From positions 1-12,128 of the forward strand of contig VFKI01000094.1 of NCBI GenBank assembly GCA_009885665.1: DNA of 12,128 nucleotides, in the 5' to 3' direction. Made by a program: the position numbers and the translations under genes. How positions within the stretch are numbered: the stretch's first letter is position 1; the number at the start of each line of letters is the position of its first letter. Shown in pieces: positions 1-7,238 of the stretch. Under the pieces are notes generated by a model. It did no database searches. It had not been told where the DNA came from and saw only the letters and a list, made by a program, of their open reading frames with translations. Source of the stretch: Gammaproteobacteria bacterium (GTDB taxonomy: Bacteria > Pseudomonadota > Gammaproteobacteria > DSM-16500).

Positions 1-26
1 AGGGGGAGAATCGCGATTCTCCCCCT
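1..26. repeat. 26-bp perfect palindrome, possible terminator of the zinc-finger gene
   Basis: Every base from 1 to 13 pairs with its partner from 26 back to 14, with GGGGG/CCCCC near the outside and a central TCGCGA. It lies 34 bp beyond the stop codon of the minus-strand zinc-finger gene, so on that strand it could form a GC-rich terminator hairpin; any following T tract lies outside the window, so this cannot be settled. A degenerate relative seems to occur at 6908-6932 (AGGGG, AAGAATCGCG, then eight C), suggesting a small palindromic repeat family. A second weak hairpin, CGGGC/GCCCG at 41-45 and 55-59, lies between the palindrome and the gene. Confidence 0.5.
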
Positions 27-60
27 TAAGTGGCGTCAGGCGGGCGAGCTATTTGCCCGA

Positions 61-264
61 CTAGCCATCTGAATAATTACTTTTTAAAATATACTCCGCA
101 CCACAATAGGGACACGTCAACTGCCCGCTTGCTTCAATAGGCAAATAGACACGCGGATGCGCATCCCAAATTCGGCTATCCGGCATGGGACAGGATAAAG
201 GTAAATCTGCCGCAGTGATTTCATAGCGGCGCTGGGTGCAACCCTGCGCTAGTTGTTCAGTCAT
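61..264 (-). CDS. Small zinc-finger (zf-CHCC type) protein
   Basis: This 67-residue protein carries the pattern Cys25, His36, Cys51, Cys54 (C-x10-H-x14-C-x2-C, ending CPYCGAEY). That is the arrangement of the zf-CHCC family, which includes the mitochondrial complex I subunit NDUFS6 and short bacterial proteins of about 60-70 residues. A zinc-binding role is likely; the cellular role is not known from sequence. The open frame extends 20 codons further upstream, but the ATG at 264 is preferred: it has AGAGGT about 8 nt upstream, gives the usual family length, and lies 4 nt after the stop codon of a short upstream frame (269-361). The upstream part of the longer frame has no family-like features. 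Confidence 0.82.
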   Translation of the reverse strand: MTEQLAQGCTQRRYEITAADLPLSCPMPDSRIWDAHPRVYLPIEASGQLTCPYCGAEYILKSNYSDG

Positions 265-268
265 TGAG

Positions 269-361
269 CTAGACCTCTTGCGTTCGTTTGTGCATAAAGC
301 GCGCAATACCTTCGCGCAGCCCAATAGTATACGTAAAATTCATATGCGCTGCATTAGCGTG
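269..361 (-). pseudogene. Possible decayed 3' end of an upstream gene
   Basis: Thirty sense codons run between a TGA (362-364) and a TAG (269-271) and end in the protein-like stretch YTIGLREGIARFMHKR. The TAG lies 4 nt before the zinc-finger ATG and the zinc-finger Shine-Dalgarno falls inside the frame, which is how the end of a cotranscribed gene usually looks. The LREGIxRF pattern recalls the C-terminal helix of NAD-dependent sugar epimerases, but I cannot confirm that. Directly upstream in another frame, an ATG at 425 begins a 23-codon frame (354-425) containing GQKPHDTICASFIYWD. The two pieces may be one gene broken by a frameshift, two tiny genes, or chance. Confidence 0.25.
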
Positions 362-430
362 TCATATCCCAATAGATAAAAGAGGCGCAGATGGTATCAT
401 GCGGTTTTTGGCCAGCCAAGCGCATTTTCC

Positions 431-459
431 TTGTCTTTGTCGGCTATATGCAATAAATT
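431..459 (+). promoter_or_regulatory. Candidate pgk promoter
   Basis: TTGTCT at 431-436 and TAAATT at 454-459 are 17 bp apart, each matching the sigma-70 consensus at four of six positions. The region is AT-rich and lies about 55 bp before the pgk start. It is a weak match; the real promoter could be elsewhere in 426-505. Confidence 0.25.
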
Positions 460-515
460 CAATACATATCTAAATCAGTCACTGCTCGCACCCCAACTCA
501 CAATCTGGAGCACCC

Positions 516-1706
516 ATGTCCATCTTGAAAATGTCCGACCTACCCCTCGCTGGCAAACGTGTATTAATACGCGAAGATTTAAATGTCCCGATCAAAAATG
601 GCGTTATCACCAGCGACGCACGTATTCAAGCGGTCATCCCCACCCTGCGTGCCGCCCTAAAAGCCGGCGCCAAAGTCATGATAATGTCCCATCTTGGCCG
701 GCCGGAGGAAGGTTCCTTTAATGCACAACTTTCATTGGCACCGGTGGCAGAATACCTTGCCAAACATTTCCGCGAAGTGCCGCTCATCCAAAATTGGGTC
801 AATGGCTTTGACATGGGCGATCACAGCATCGTATTACTAGAAAACGTCCGCTTCAACAGCGGCGAAATGGCCAACAGCACTGAACTCGCGCGTAAGATGG
901 CCAAACTATGCGATATTTTTGTCATGGATGCTTTTGCAACTGCCCATCGCGCCGAAGCCTCTACCACAGGCATTATTGCCGCAGCACCCATTGCCTGCGC
1001 CGGCCCACTATTATTAAACGAACTCGAAGCCTTGGGTCGTATCATGCAAAATCCAGCGCATCCCGTGGTCGCCATCGTCGGTGGCTCCAAAGTATCAACC
1101 AAACTCGAATTGCTTGACGCCTTGGTCAAACGGGTCGATTGCTTGATTACCGGTGGCGGTATTGCCAATACATTTATTGCTGCCGAAGGCTACACCGTCG
1201 GCAAATCACTGTATGAACCCGACCTCATCGATGAAGCAGAACGCTTGATGATTACCGCCAAACAACGCGGCGCAGAATTGCCGATCCCCACCGATGTTGT
1301 CGTCAGCGAAAAATTATCTAACGAAGCCGAAAGCGCTGTTTGCCTCGTTTCCCAAATTGATGACAATGAAAAAATATATGATATCGGGCCTGATACAATT
1401 AAATATTTGACCCACATTATCAAAAAAGCCAAAACCATTTTGTGGAATGGCCCGGTTGGCGCATTTGAAATTGAACAATTTTCTGTCGGCACACGCGCCA
1501 TCGCGAAAGCCATCGCTGAAAGTGATGGGTTCTCTGTGGCGGGCGGAGGTGATACACTTGCTGCTATTGAAGCGTATGGTGCAGCGAAAGACATTGACTA
1601 CATTTCAACGGGCGGCGGCGCATTTCTTGCATTTTTACAAGGTGAGCCATTACCCGCGATCGCTGCACTTGAAGCACGTGCCACTCGGGATGAACAGGTA
1701 ATATGA
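516..1706 (+). CDS. pgk: Phosphoglycerate kinase
   Basis: This cytoplasmic glycolytic enzyme transfers phosphate from 1,3-bisphosphoglycerate to ADP, giving ATP and 3-phosphoglycerate. The 396-residue protein is close to the E. coli enzyme (387 residues) throughout. It has the N-terminal substrate motif REDLNVP (residues 19-25), SHLGRP, the ENVRF segment, CDVFVMDAFATAHRAEAS-like basic patch, VGGSKVSTKL, the ATP-site segment ILWNGPVGAFE, and the GGGDT loop near the C-terminus. The start at 516 has TGGAG about 5 nt upstream and matches the E. coli N-terminus (MS-I-KM); an in-frame Met at residue 6 is a less likely start. The stop codon overlaps the pykA start as ATGA, so the genes are translationally coupled. 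A few extra residues at the C-terminus are the only oddity. Confidence 0.98.
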   Translation: MSILKMSDLPLAGKRVLIREDLNVPIKNGVITSDARIQAVIPTLRAALKAGAKVMIMSHLGRPEEGSFNAQLSLAPVAEYLAKHFREVPLIQNWVNGFDMGDHSIVLLENVRFNSGEMANSTELARKMAKLCDIFVMDAFATAHRAEASTTGIIAAAPIACAGPLLLNELEALGRIMQNPAHPVVAIVGGSKVSTKLELLDALVKRVDCLITGGGIANTFIAAEGYTVGKSLYEPDLIDEAERLMITAKQRGAELPIPTDVVVSEKLSNEAESAVCLVSQIDDNEKIYDIGPDTIKYLTHIIKKAKTILWNGPVGAFEIEQFSVGTRAIAKAIAESDGFSVAGGGDTLAAIEAYGAAKDIDYISTGGGAFLAFLQGEPLPAIAALEARATRDEQVI

Positions 1707-3145
1707 CTATAAACACATTAAGAAGAACCAAAATTGTTGTCACTTTAGGGCCCGCGCTTGATGACACGGCCGTCTTACAACGTGTTATTGAAGCGGGTGC
1801 TGACGTTTTCCGCGCCAATTTTTCGCATGGCTCACATGCAACGCACGCAGAACGCATCGCAACCGTACGACGCATCGCCGCTGAGCAAGGCCGCATTATT
1901 GCTATTCTTGCCGATCTACAGGGTCCAAAAATTCGTATTGCGCGTTTTAAAAATAAAAAAGTTCAGCTAAAAGAAGATCAGGTTTTTGTATTAGACCCAT
2001 TGCTCGGCGATGAAGAAGGGACAGAAGAAACTGTCAGCCTTGATTACAAAGCGTTACCCAACGATGTCCATCCGGGCGATACATTATTGCTGGATGACGG
2101 ACGTATTGTCATGAACGTTGACCGCATTGAAAACCAACGCATCATCTGCACCGTCACCGTTGAAGGCGAGCTTTCCAACAATAAAGGCATCAACCGCTTA
2201 GGCGGTGGCTTGTCCGCTGAAGCCATGACGGACAAAGATCGCGTCGATCTGATAGAAGCCGTGCGCTTAGAAGCTGACTATATTGCTATTTCTTTCCCAC
2301 GCAATGCAGATGACATCAAAGCCGCGCGCGTATTATTACGTGCCGCCGGTGGAACTGCGGGTATTATTGCGAAAATTGAGCGCACCGAAGCCATTCACAA
2401 CCTTGAAGAAATTATTCACGCTTCAGATGCAGTCATGGTAGCACGCGGTGATCTTGGCGTAGAGCTGGGCGACGCAGAATTGCCTGGCGTACAAAAGAAA
2501 ATTATCGAACTTTCGCGACGCTTAAAAAAACCGGTCATTACTGCGACGCAAATGCTAGAAACCATGACATACAGCACCATTCCGACACGCGCCGAAGTTT
2601 CTGACGTCGCCAACGCCGTACTCGATGGCACGGATGCCGTGATGTTGTCGCAAGAATCTGCCATCGGCAAATATCCTGACAAAGCCGTCGCAGCGCTACA
2701 CCGCATTTGTGTCGGCGCCGAAAAAAATCCATTAGCGAGCAAGACCACGCAGCATCGTCTGGACTTTCATTTCAATGATGTCGATGAAGCCATCGCGATG
2801 GCAACGATGTACACTGCCAGCCATTTAGATATTCGTGCAATTATTGCCTTAACCGAATCAGGCACCACACCTTTATGGATGTCACGCATTGATTCACAAA
2901 TTCCGATTTATGGCTTGAGCCGCCACGCCACAACGGTGCGGCGGATGGCGCTTTTCCGTGGCGTTTATCCAATCGCATTTGATGCAACGCATGTCGATCG
3001 CCGCATCGTCAATGCTGCCTCGGCAGCAGAATTGCAAAAACGCAACATCGTGCAAACAGGCGACCTGGTGATTATTACCAAGGGCGACCTAATGGGCGTA
3101 CATGGCCGCACTAATGCATTAAAGATTTTTACTGTAGGCAAATAA
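1703..3145 (+). CDS. pykA: Pyruvate kinase, PykA type
   Basis: This enzyme converts phosphoenolpyruvate and ADP to pyruvate and ATP, the last step of glycolysis. Its 480 residues equal the length of E. coli PykA, and the sequence follows that isozyme rather than PykF: LRRTKIVVTLGPA (6-18), substrate-site residues Arg37, Asn39 and Ser41 in FRANFSHG, DLQGPKIR, the B-domain segment LLLDDGRI, SNNKGINRLGGGLSAEA, IIAKIER with the catalytic lysine, MVARGDLGVELGD, ITATQMLETM and DVANAVLDGTDAVMLS. The C-terminal allosteric domain (from about residue 350) is complete and ends GDLVIITKGDLMG. All catalytic motifs are intact. The start overlaps the pgk stop by 4 bp. E. coli PykA is activated by AMP and sugar phosphates; whether this one is cannot be seen. 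Confidence 0.97.
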   Translation: MTINTLRRTKIVVTLGPALDDTAVLQRVIEAGADVFRANFSHGSHATHAERIATVRRIAAEQGRIIAILADLQGPKIRIARFKNKKVQLKEDQVFVLDPLLGDEEGTEETVSLDYKALPNDVHPGDTLLLDDGRIVMNVDRIENQRIICTVTVEGELSNNKGINRLGGGLSAEAMTDKDRVDLIEAVRLEADYIAISFPRNADDIKAARVLLRAAGGTAGIIAKIERTEAIHNLEEIIHASDAVMVARGDLGVELGDAELPGVQKKIIELSRRLKKPVITATQMLETMTYSTIPTRAEVSDVANAVLDGTDAVMLSQESAIGKYPDKAVAALHRICVGAEKNPLASKTTQHRLDFHFNDVDEAIAMATMYTASHLDIRAIIALTESGTTPLWMSRIDSQIPIYGLSRHATTVRRMALFRGVYPIAFDATHVDRRIVNAASAAELQKRNIVQTGDLVIITKGDLMGVHGRTNALKIFTVGK

Positions 3146-3165
3146 CCGGCATTCCAAGGACTCGC

Positions 3166-3816
3166 ATGAAGCTATTATCGACAATAGGGACGTTATGCAT
3201 TGTAATTTTCGGCGCAACCTCGGTGGTTGCCGACAACATACCGGCGCAACACGGCACCGTTGCGCTGACCTTTGACGACGGCCCCAACCCTGACTATACC
3301 CCAAAAATCCTTGCTGTTTTAAAAGAAAATCACATTCATGCCACTTTTTTCATGGTGGCGGCTAACGCCAAACGCTGGCCTTATCTCGTCAAAATGATAT
3401 TGGCGGATGGCAACAAAATTGGCAACCATTCCTACACGCACCCCATGTTAACCAAACTATCAGCCGCGGGCTTACATCATGAAGTGATCGACTCCGAAAA
3501 TGTCATCGCCAACATCGCTGGCTTCCGTCCGGCGTGCTTACGCTATCCCTTCGGCGCATCCAACGCACATGTACGCGCGTATATTCACGCGGCGGGCATA
3601 ACACCTGTGCCGATGGGTTGGAATACATTTGACTATGATGAGCCTGGCGTACAAAAGATTGTAAGCCAAGCCATGAAAGGCGTACATTCTGGCGCTGTGA
3701 TCTTAATGCATGATGGCTTTCCCGGTGTGAATCGCTCACAGACGCTCGCTGCCCTGCCCATCCTCATTGCCGATGTCAGAAAAAAGGGCTTAGGGTTTAG
3801 TGCGATTTGTGGGTAA
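3166..3816 (+). CDS. Secreted polysaccharide deacetylase (NodB homology domain)
   Basis: This is a carbohydrate esterase family 4 protein, a metal-dependent enzyme removing N-acetyl groups from chitin-like polymers, peptidoglycan or another glycan; the substrate is not evident. Residues 1-22 form a signal peptide (Lys2, hydrophobic core, likely cleavage after VVA), so it should work in the periplasm or outside. All NodB motifs are present: TFDDGP with base Asp37 and metal ligand Asp38; HSYTH with metal ligands His88 and His92; RYPFG at 126-130; DYDEPG at 156-161; and LMHDG with His182. At 216 residues it is little more than one catalytic domain. AAGGA lies 5 nt before the ATG. It begins 20 bp after pykA on the same strand, so it is probably cotranscribed with pgk-pykA although unrelated in function. 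Confidence 0.93.
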   Translation: MKLLSTIGTLCIVIFGATSVVADNIPAQHGTVALTFDDGPNPDYTPKILAVLKENHIHATFFMVAANAKRWPYLVKMILADGNKIGNHSYTHPMLTKLSAAGLHHEVIDSENVIANIAGFRPACLRYPFGASNAHVRAYIHAAGITPVPMGWNTFDYDEPGVQKIVSQAMKGVHSGAVILMHDGFPGVNRSQTLAALPILIADVRKKGLGFSAICG

Positions 3817-3831
3817 GCGCTTGAGCGCCCC
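3811..3831 (+). terminator. Weak hairpin at the end of the deacetylase gene
   Basis: GCGCT (3817-3821) and AGCGC (3824-3828) form a tight dyad that can be extended by GGG/CCC (3811-3813 with 3829-3831) if the stop codon TAA is bulged. No T tract follows, so intrinsic termination is doubtful. A second short dyad, GCAGC-TT-GCTGC, follows at 3852-3863. Confidence 0.22.
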
Positions 3832-3944
3832 TCTCTCTGACGCTCGTCAATGCAGCTTGCTGCGTACTTCAATTCTTCTATCTTATCTTTATGTAGTAGA
3901 CATAAAAAAGACTTTGGTACGGAATGTCAGTTTTTACGGAGCAC

Positions 3945-3956
3945 CTGAACAGCTAC
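3945..3956 (+). repeat. Repeat-end motif CTGAACAGCTAC
   Basis: This 12-mer is identical to the reverse complement of 7239-7250 and differs by one base from the ends of the longer repeat copies at 7163-7174 and 12065-12076. Nothing before it resembles the rest of that repeat, so it may be a severed end or an independent short motif. It lies 81 bp before the start of the 4038-4463 gene. Confidence 0.45.
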
Positions 3957-3966
3957 AATTATTGCT

Positions 3967-4003
3967 TATAATTCCCGATAAATTAAAAAATATCGCCTAT
4001 ACT
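3967..4003 (+). promoter_or_regulatory. Candidate -10 elements upstream of the 4038 gene
   Basis: The AT-rich gap between the deacetylase and the next gene holds a perfect TATAAT at 3967-3972 and a TATACT at 3998-4003. Neither has a good -35 hexamer at the right distance, so which one is used, if either, is open. The rest of 3832-4037 shows only the short dyad at 3852-3863 and the repeat-end motif at 3945-3956. Confidence 0.3.
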
Positions 4004-4037
4004 GATTAGGTATAGAGTATATATAGAGGGTCTTATT

Positions 4038-4463
4038 ATGAGCGACTCACGGCGCACCCGTAATAGTGATGATCCTAACATAGCATCAACTGATAGCTAT
4101 GGGAGAGCATCTTCAGCCTCAGGTGAACAGAATAATCTCGTTTTTGACGAAGAAGGCGCCCTTCCTGATGAGAAGCAGGCGAATCACCCTGACTCACCCG
4201 TCATTTATGGCGTAGTTCACCCATATGATGTGCGGCTGCGCCCGCTCACGCGCCGCGGCTCTGCCCCCACCGCCATGTCTGACGAAGGTGCCAACAGCCC
4301 CGCTAACAACAGAGAAGATGTCAGCGGCACTGATCTTCCTACCACCATTAGCGGTGGCAGAGGTGACAGCAATCCTTCTTCTCCTGCGAGCACCATTAGC
4401 ACTGAAGAAGAGGATACGAGTCAAAGGAAAAAGCCAACAAGGTCAAGGGGATGGACAAAATAA
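4038..4463 (+). CDS. Unrecognised small disordered Ser/Pro/acidic protein
   Basis: I do not recognise this 141-residue protein. It is rich in Ser, Asp, Glu, Asn, Pro, Thr and Arg, has no signal peptide or membrane segment and no cysteine, and should be largely disordered. The only less polar patch is VIYGVVHPYDVRLRPL at about 55-70. It ends with a Glu-block (TEEED, 122-126) followed by a basic tail, RKKPTRSRGWTK. It is likely real: AGAGGG sits 7 nt before the ATG, the frame is closed by tandem stops (TAA TAG), and it fills a gap between well-defined genes. Low complexity plus a C-terminal Glu-block resembles some type IV (Dot/Icm) secretion substrates, but that is speculation from composition. 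It appears to stand alone in transcription. Confidence 0.6.
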   Translation: MSDSRRTRNSDDPNIASTDSYGRASSASGEQNNLVFDEEGALPDEKQANHPDSPVIYGVVHPYDVRLRPLTRRGSAPTAMSDEGANSPANNREDVSGTDLPTTISGGRGDSNPSSPASTISTEEEDTSQRKKPTRSRGWTK

Positions 4464-4569
4464 TAGTCAGCGCAATAGTTAAAGCCTTACCCACTTGTTT
4501 TTCAAAAGCGCTCATTTATTAAAGTTAAGTGATATTACCGGAAGGTTACCTTGAATCCACCACATACAC

Positions 4570-6801
4570 CTACTCCATCACCGGCACCGATGTTTTCAAC
4601 AATTCTGCCAATTCATCTGCCGACACGGGTTTACTGAAATAAAATCCTTGCGCATCTTCACACGCATGACGTTTCAAAAAATCCAACTGATCTTGCGTTT
4701 CAACACCTTCCGCCAGCACCTCTAAATCTAAATTTTTTGCCATGGCAATCACTGCGCGCACAATGACATCATCATACGGCGATTGAATATGCTGAATAAA
4801 TGAACGATCAATTTTCAAACGATCCAATGGGATTTTTTTCAAATAACTTAAACTAGAATATCCCGTACCAAAATCATCAATTGCAATTTTCACCCCCATA
4901 TCTTTGATCATTTTGACCGCATGCATAATTTCCTGATGACTAATAATGACATTTTCAGTTAATTCTAATTCCAAATAACGCGGCGCCAATTCAGTTTCTT
5001 GTAATACATCGCGAATCATCGCCACCATGTCATCATGCATAAATTGCGGCGCAGACACATTAACCGCCACCCGCACTTTAGGTAACCCTTGCATTTGCCA
5101 GCGCTTCGCCTGCAGACATGCCGCACGAATCACCCACGCGCCAATTGGCACAATTAAGCCCGTTTCTTCCGCCATGGGGATAAAATCCAATGGCAATAAT
5201 TCGCCACGCTGAGGATGCTGCCAACGTAATAATGCTTCAACGGCAATAATGCTACCTGTTTTTAAATCAAGTTGCGGCTGATAACATAAGAAAAATTCAT
5301 TATTCGCCAACGCCGCGCGCAATTGCGTTTCTTGCTCGAGACGCGCCAAGCTTTGTGTATTTAACGCTTTGGTATAAAATTGAAAATTATTATCCCGCTT
5401 TTCCTTAGCAAGATACATCGCCGCATCTGCATTACGTAATAAAATATCAGGCGCTTCACCATCTTGCGGGTAAACGCTGACACCCATACTGGCGGTCACC
5501 GCCAAACTACGCTTACCCATCATGAAGGGCTGCTGAAAAACGTCTTGTACGCGGCGGGCTTTTGCTAAAACTTGCGACTGCTCAGTGATGTGCGTTAACA
5601 CAATCACAAATTCATCGCCTCCCAAACGCGCCAAAGTATCTTCCGGTCGCATGACCGATTGCAGGCGACTGGCAACCACTTGCAAAACCTCATCGCCCAC
5701 TGCATGACTTAAACTATCATTGATAAGTTTAAATCGATCCAAATCAATAAATAATAATGCAAAATATGTTTTTTCTTGCATGGCCACACGCATCGCTTGA
5801 CGCATCTGCTCCAATAACATGACGCGATTCGGCAACCCCGTCAATGCATCATGCGTCGCCTGATGTTGCAAGGTTTGCTCAAACTGAGCACGTCGGGTAA
5901 TATCTCGAAAATCAAACACACGTCCAACCGTCTTATTTTCCAGCTTATGCGGCTGCGAATAACATTCAAAGATACGCCCATCATTAAATTTAAGAATATC
6001 AATACGAACCGCTTCATCATTGGCAAACAAAAATGCAATATTAGCAAGAAATTGCTCAGGTGCCACTAATTGATTTTTCATAAAATCGCGCAGTATTATT
6101 TCTTTTTTTTCTTCCAAAATATTACGCGGAATTTTCCATAACGAAACCAGCTTTTGGTTGTAGTCAACAATACTGCCTTCTTTATTGATCACCAAAATAC
6201 CGTTATTGGAAGACTCTAGCGTGGCTTTCATCAAAGATAAAGACGCTTGTAGTGAAGCGGTACGATCTGCCACTTGTTGTTTTAGCGCGGAAGTATAATT
6301 GTGCGCATCTTGCATCAGTTGCCACTTACACGTCAACGCACACGCCAACTGCCGCACCGCGACACTATCAAACGGTTTTTTCAAAATGAGCAAGTTATTA
6401 CTTTGCCCCAAATTAGCAATCGTTTCTTCCCATGAATAATCAGAGCATGCGGTACAAATGACGACTTGTATATCTTCATCCAGCGCCCAAATACGCTTAA
6501 TCGTTTCAACACCCTCCCAACCAGGCGGCATGCGAATATCGACGAATGCCAACGCATAGGGTCGCCCCTCATGCAAAGCTTGCTTAATCCGCCGCACGCC
6601 TTCCTCACCTTGCGATGCCGTATCAATTTGAAACTTGGGTAATTGTAAAGCTTGGCGCGTTTTGCCTGCCGTGAAAATTTTTTCGAGATCATGAAGTGCG
6701 CTATCTTCGCTCGGCGTCGTCAATATTTTAATAAAATCGCCATGAATCGCAACGTTAGCATCAATGATGATGATACGTAAATTTGCATTAGCATTATCCA
6801 T
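4570..6801 (-). CDS. REC-PAS-GGDEF-EAL cyclic-di-GMP signalling protein
   Basis: This 743-residue cytoplasmic protein can in principle both make and degrade cyclic di-GMP. In order: an N-terminal receiver domain (about 8-155) with phosphoacceptor Asp88 in FVDIRMPPGWEG, Thr117 and Lys141/142; a helical linker (about 160-195); a PAS domain (about 195-300) ending DFRDITRR; a GGDEF domain (about 305-480) with LTGLPNR, DLDRF, an intact GGDEF at 394-398 and an RxxD inhibitory site at 385-388; and an EAL domain (about 490-740) with EALLRW at 522-527, NVS, ELTEN, IDDFGTGYSS, KIDRSF, EGVET and QGF. Both catalytic sites look active. In the receiver, the first acidic residue is Asp14 but the next position, normally Asp or Glu, is Ala15. 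The frame is open 14 codons further upstream, but the ATG at 6801 has AAGGAG 8 nt before it. No kinase is nearby. Confidence 0.95.
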   Translation of the reverse strand: MDNANANLRIIIIDANVAIHGDFIKILTTPSEDSALHDLEKIFTAGKTRQALQLPKFQIDTASQGEEGVRRIKQALHEGRPYALAFVDIRMPPGWEGVETIKRIWALDEDIQVVICTACSDYSWEETIANLGQSNNLLILKKPFDSVAVRQLACALTCKWQLMQDAHNYTSALKQQVADRTASLQASLSLMKATLESSNNGILVINKEGSIVDYNQKLVSLWKIPRNILEEKKEIILRDFMKNQLVAPEQFLANIAFLFANDEAVRIDILKFNDGRIFECYSQPHKLENKTVGRVFDFRDITRRAQFEQTLQHQATHDALTGLPNRVMLLEQMRQAMRVAMQEKTYFALLFIDLDRFKLINDSLSHAVGDEVLQVVASRLQSVMRPEDTLARLGGDEFVIVLTHITEQSQVLAKARRVQDVFQQPFMMGKRSLAVTASMGVSVYPQDGEAPDILLRNADAAMYLAKEKRDNNFQFYTKALNTQSLARLEQETQLRAALANNEFFLCYQPQLDLKTGSIIAVEALLRWQHPQRGELLPLDFIPMAEETGLIVPIGAWVIRAACLQAKRWQMQGLPKVRVAVNVSAPQFMHDDMVAMIRDVLQETELAPRYLELELTENVIISHQEIMHAVKMIKDMGVKIAIDDFGTGYSSLSYLKKIPLDRLKIDRSFIQHIQSPYDDVIVRAVIAMAKNLDLEVLAEGVETQDQLDFLKRHACEDAQGFYFSKPVSADELAELLKTSVPVME

Positions 6802-6829
6802 GCGCCACACTCCTTGATTCATTTTGTAT

Positions 6830-6858
6830 TTTATACCGTTCACACTTCAAGATGCGAA
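6830..6858 (-). promoter_or_regulatory. Candidate promoter of the GGDEF/EAL gene
   Basis: On the minus strand TTCGCA (6853-6858) and TATAAA (6830-6835) are 17 bp apart, four and five matches to the sigma-70 consensus. Transcription would start about 20 bp upstream of the Shine-Dalgarno AAGGAG and include the ATG at 6801, supporting that start over the longer frame. Confidence 0.4.
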
Positions 6859-6983
6859 CGATATTTTTTTGACGCGCGGCGCGAAGTGGGCTCGCGCACG
6901 CTCGCTCAGGGGAAGAATCGCGCCCCCCCCTAACAACCCTCCCCATTATCGCGAAAAGAATAATTTTCTCAATCTGTTACCAT

Positions 6984-7174
6984 GCCCTTATCCATAAGGG
7001 GTCACTATTCCGCTGAGGCTGCATTTTGCAGAAAACGGCCAGATTTGAGCCAAGGTTTTGCGAAAATTTGATGAAAAAGCGGCGCATGCATCACAATATA
7101 CGAGCATTTTGAAGAAATTTTTCGTAAAAGATTGGCCAAAGATGGCCGTTCGCCTATGGTACCTGAACAGTTAC
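6984..7174 (+). repeat. Interspersed repeat element, copy A
   Basis: This non-coding stretch in the gap between the GGDEF/EAL gene and psd contains, at 7111-7174, a 64-bp block that recurs in inverted orientation at 12065-12128 with 61 of 64 bases identical. The left limit is uncertain: a dyad CCCTTAT-CC-ATAAGGG sits at 6985-7000, and the 8-mer GTTACCAT occurs just before it (6976-6983) and again at 7170-7177, so the unit may be about 190 bp. The rest of copy B is beyond the window edge. A minus-strand open frame crosses the element but shows no protein features. No transposase is present, so it would be a non-autonomous element or a dispersed regulatory repeat. The preceding part of the gap (6859-6975) holds only GC-rich sequence with eight consecutive C (6923-6930). 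Confidence 0.7.
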
Positions 7175-7192
7175 CATAACTGAGACTATAAC

Positions 7193-7223
7193 TTAACACA
7201 GTAGCAACAGATGTTGCTATAAT
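7193..7223 (+). promoter_or_regulatory. Extended -10 promoter for psd
   Basis: TGCTATAAT at 7215-7223 is a perfect extended -10 (TG-n-TATAAT), followed by a GC-rich discriminator. A TTAACA hexamer lies at 7193-7198 with a 19-bp spacer, longer than ideal, but extended -10 promoters tolerate a poor -35. The start point would be about 7230, giving psd a leader of roughly 115 nt. Confidence 0.6.
7202..7219. promoter_or_regulatory. Palindromic operator candidate over the psd -10
   Basis: TAGCAACA and TGTTGCTA form a perfect inverted repeat with 8-bp arms and a 2-bp spacer. Its right arm overlaps the TG and the first two bases of TATAAT, where a dimeric repressor would block polymerase. I do not recognise the site as that of a known regulator. 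Confidence 0.4.
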
Positions 7224-7238
7224 GTGCGCCTTTATTGT

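Noticed and set aside
821..1594. Long minus-strand frames opposite pgk
   Set aside because: They are shadows of a strongly conserved phosphoglycerate kinase gene.
4194..4482. Alternative frames on both strands over the 4038-4463 gene
   Set aside because: They are Ala/Arg/Leu-rich frames from GC-rich codons, lacking ribosome binding sites; the plus-strand frame starting at 4038 has AGAGGG at the right spacing and tandem stops.
4539..4553. AAGGTTACCTT as a terminator between the 4038 gene and the GGDEF/EAL gene
   Set aside because: The arms are only 5 bp with a 1-base centre and no T tract, so no stable hairpin can form.
7005..7199. A 64-codon minus-strand open frame through the repeat element
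   Set aside because: It lies within the dispersed repeat, has no plausible ribosome binding site or protein motif, and the repeat explains the sequence.
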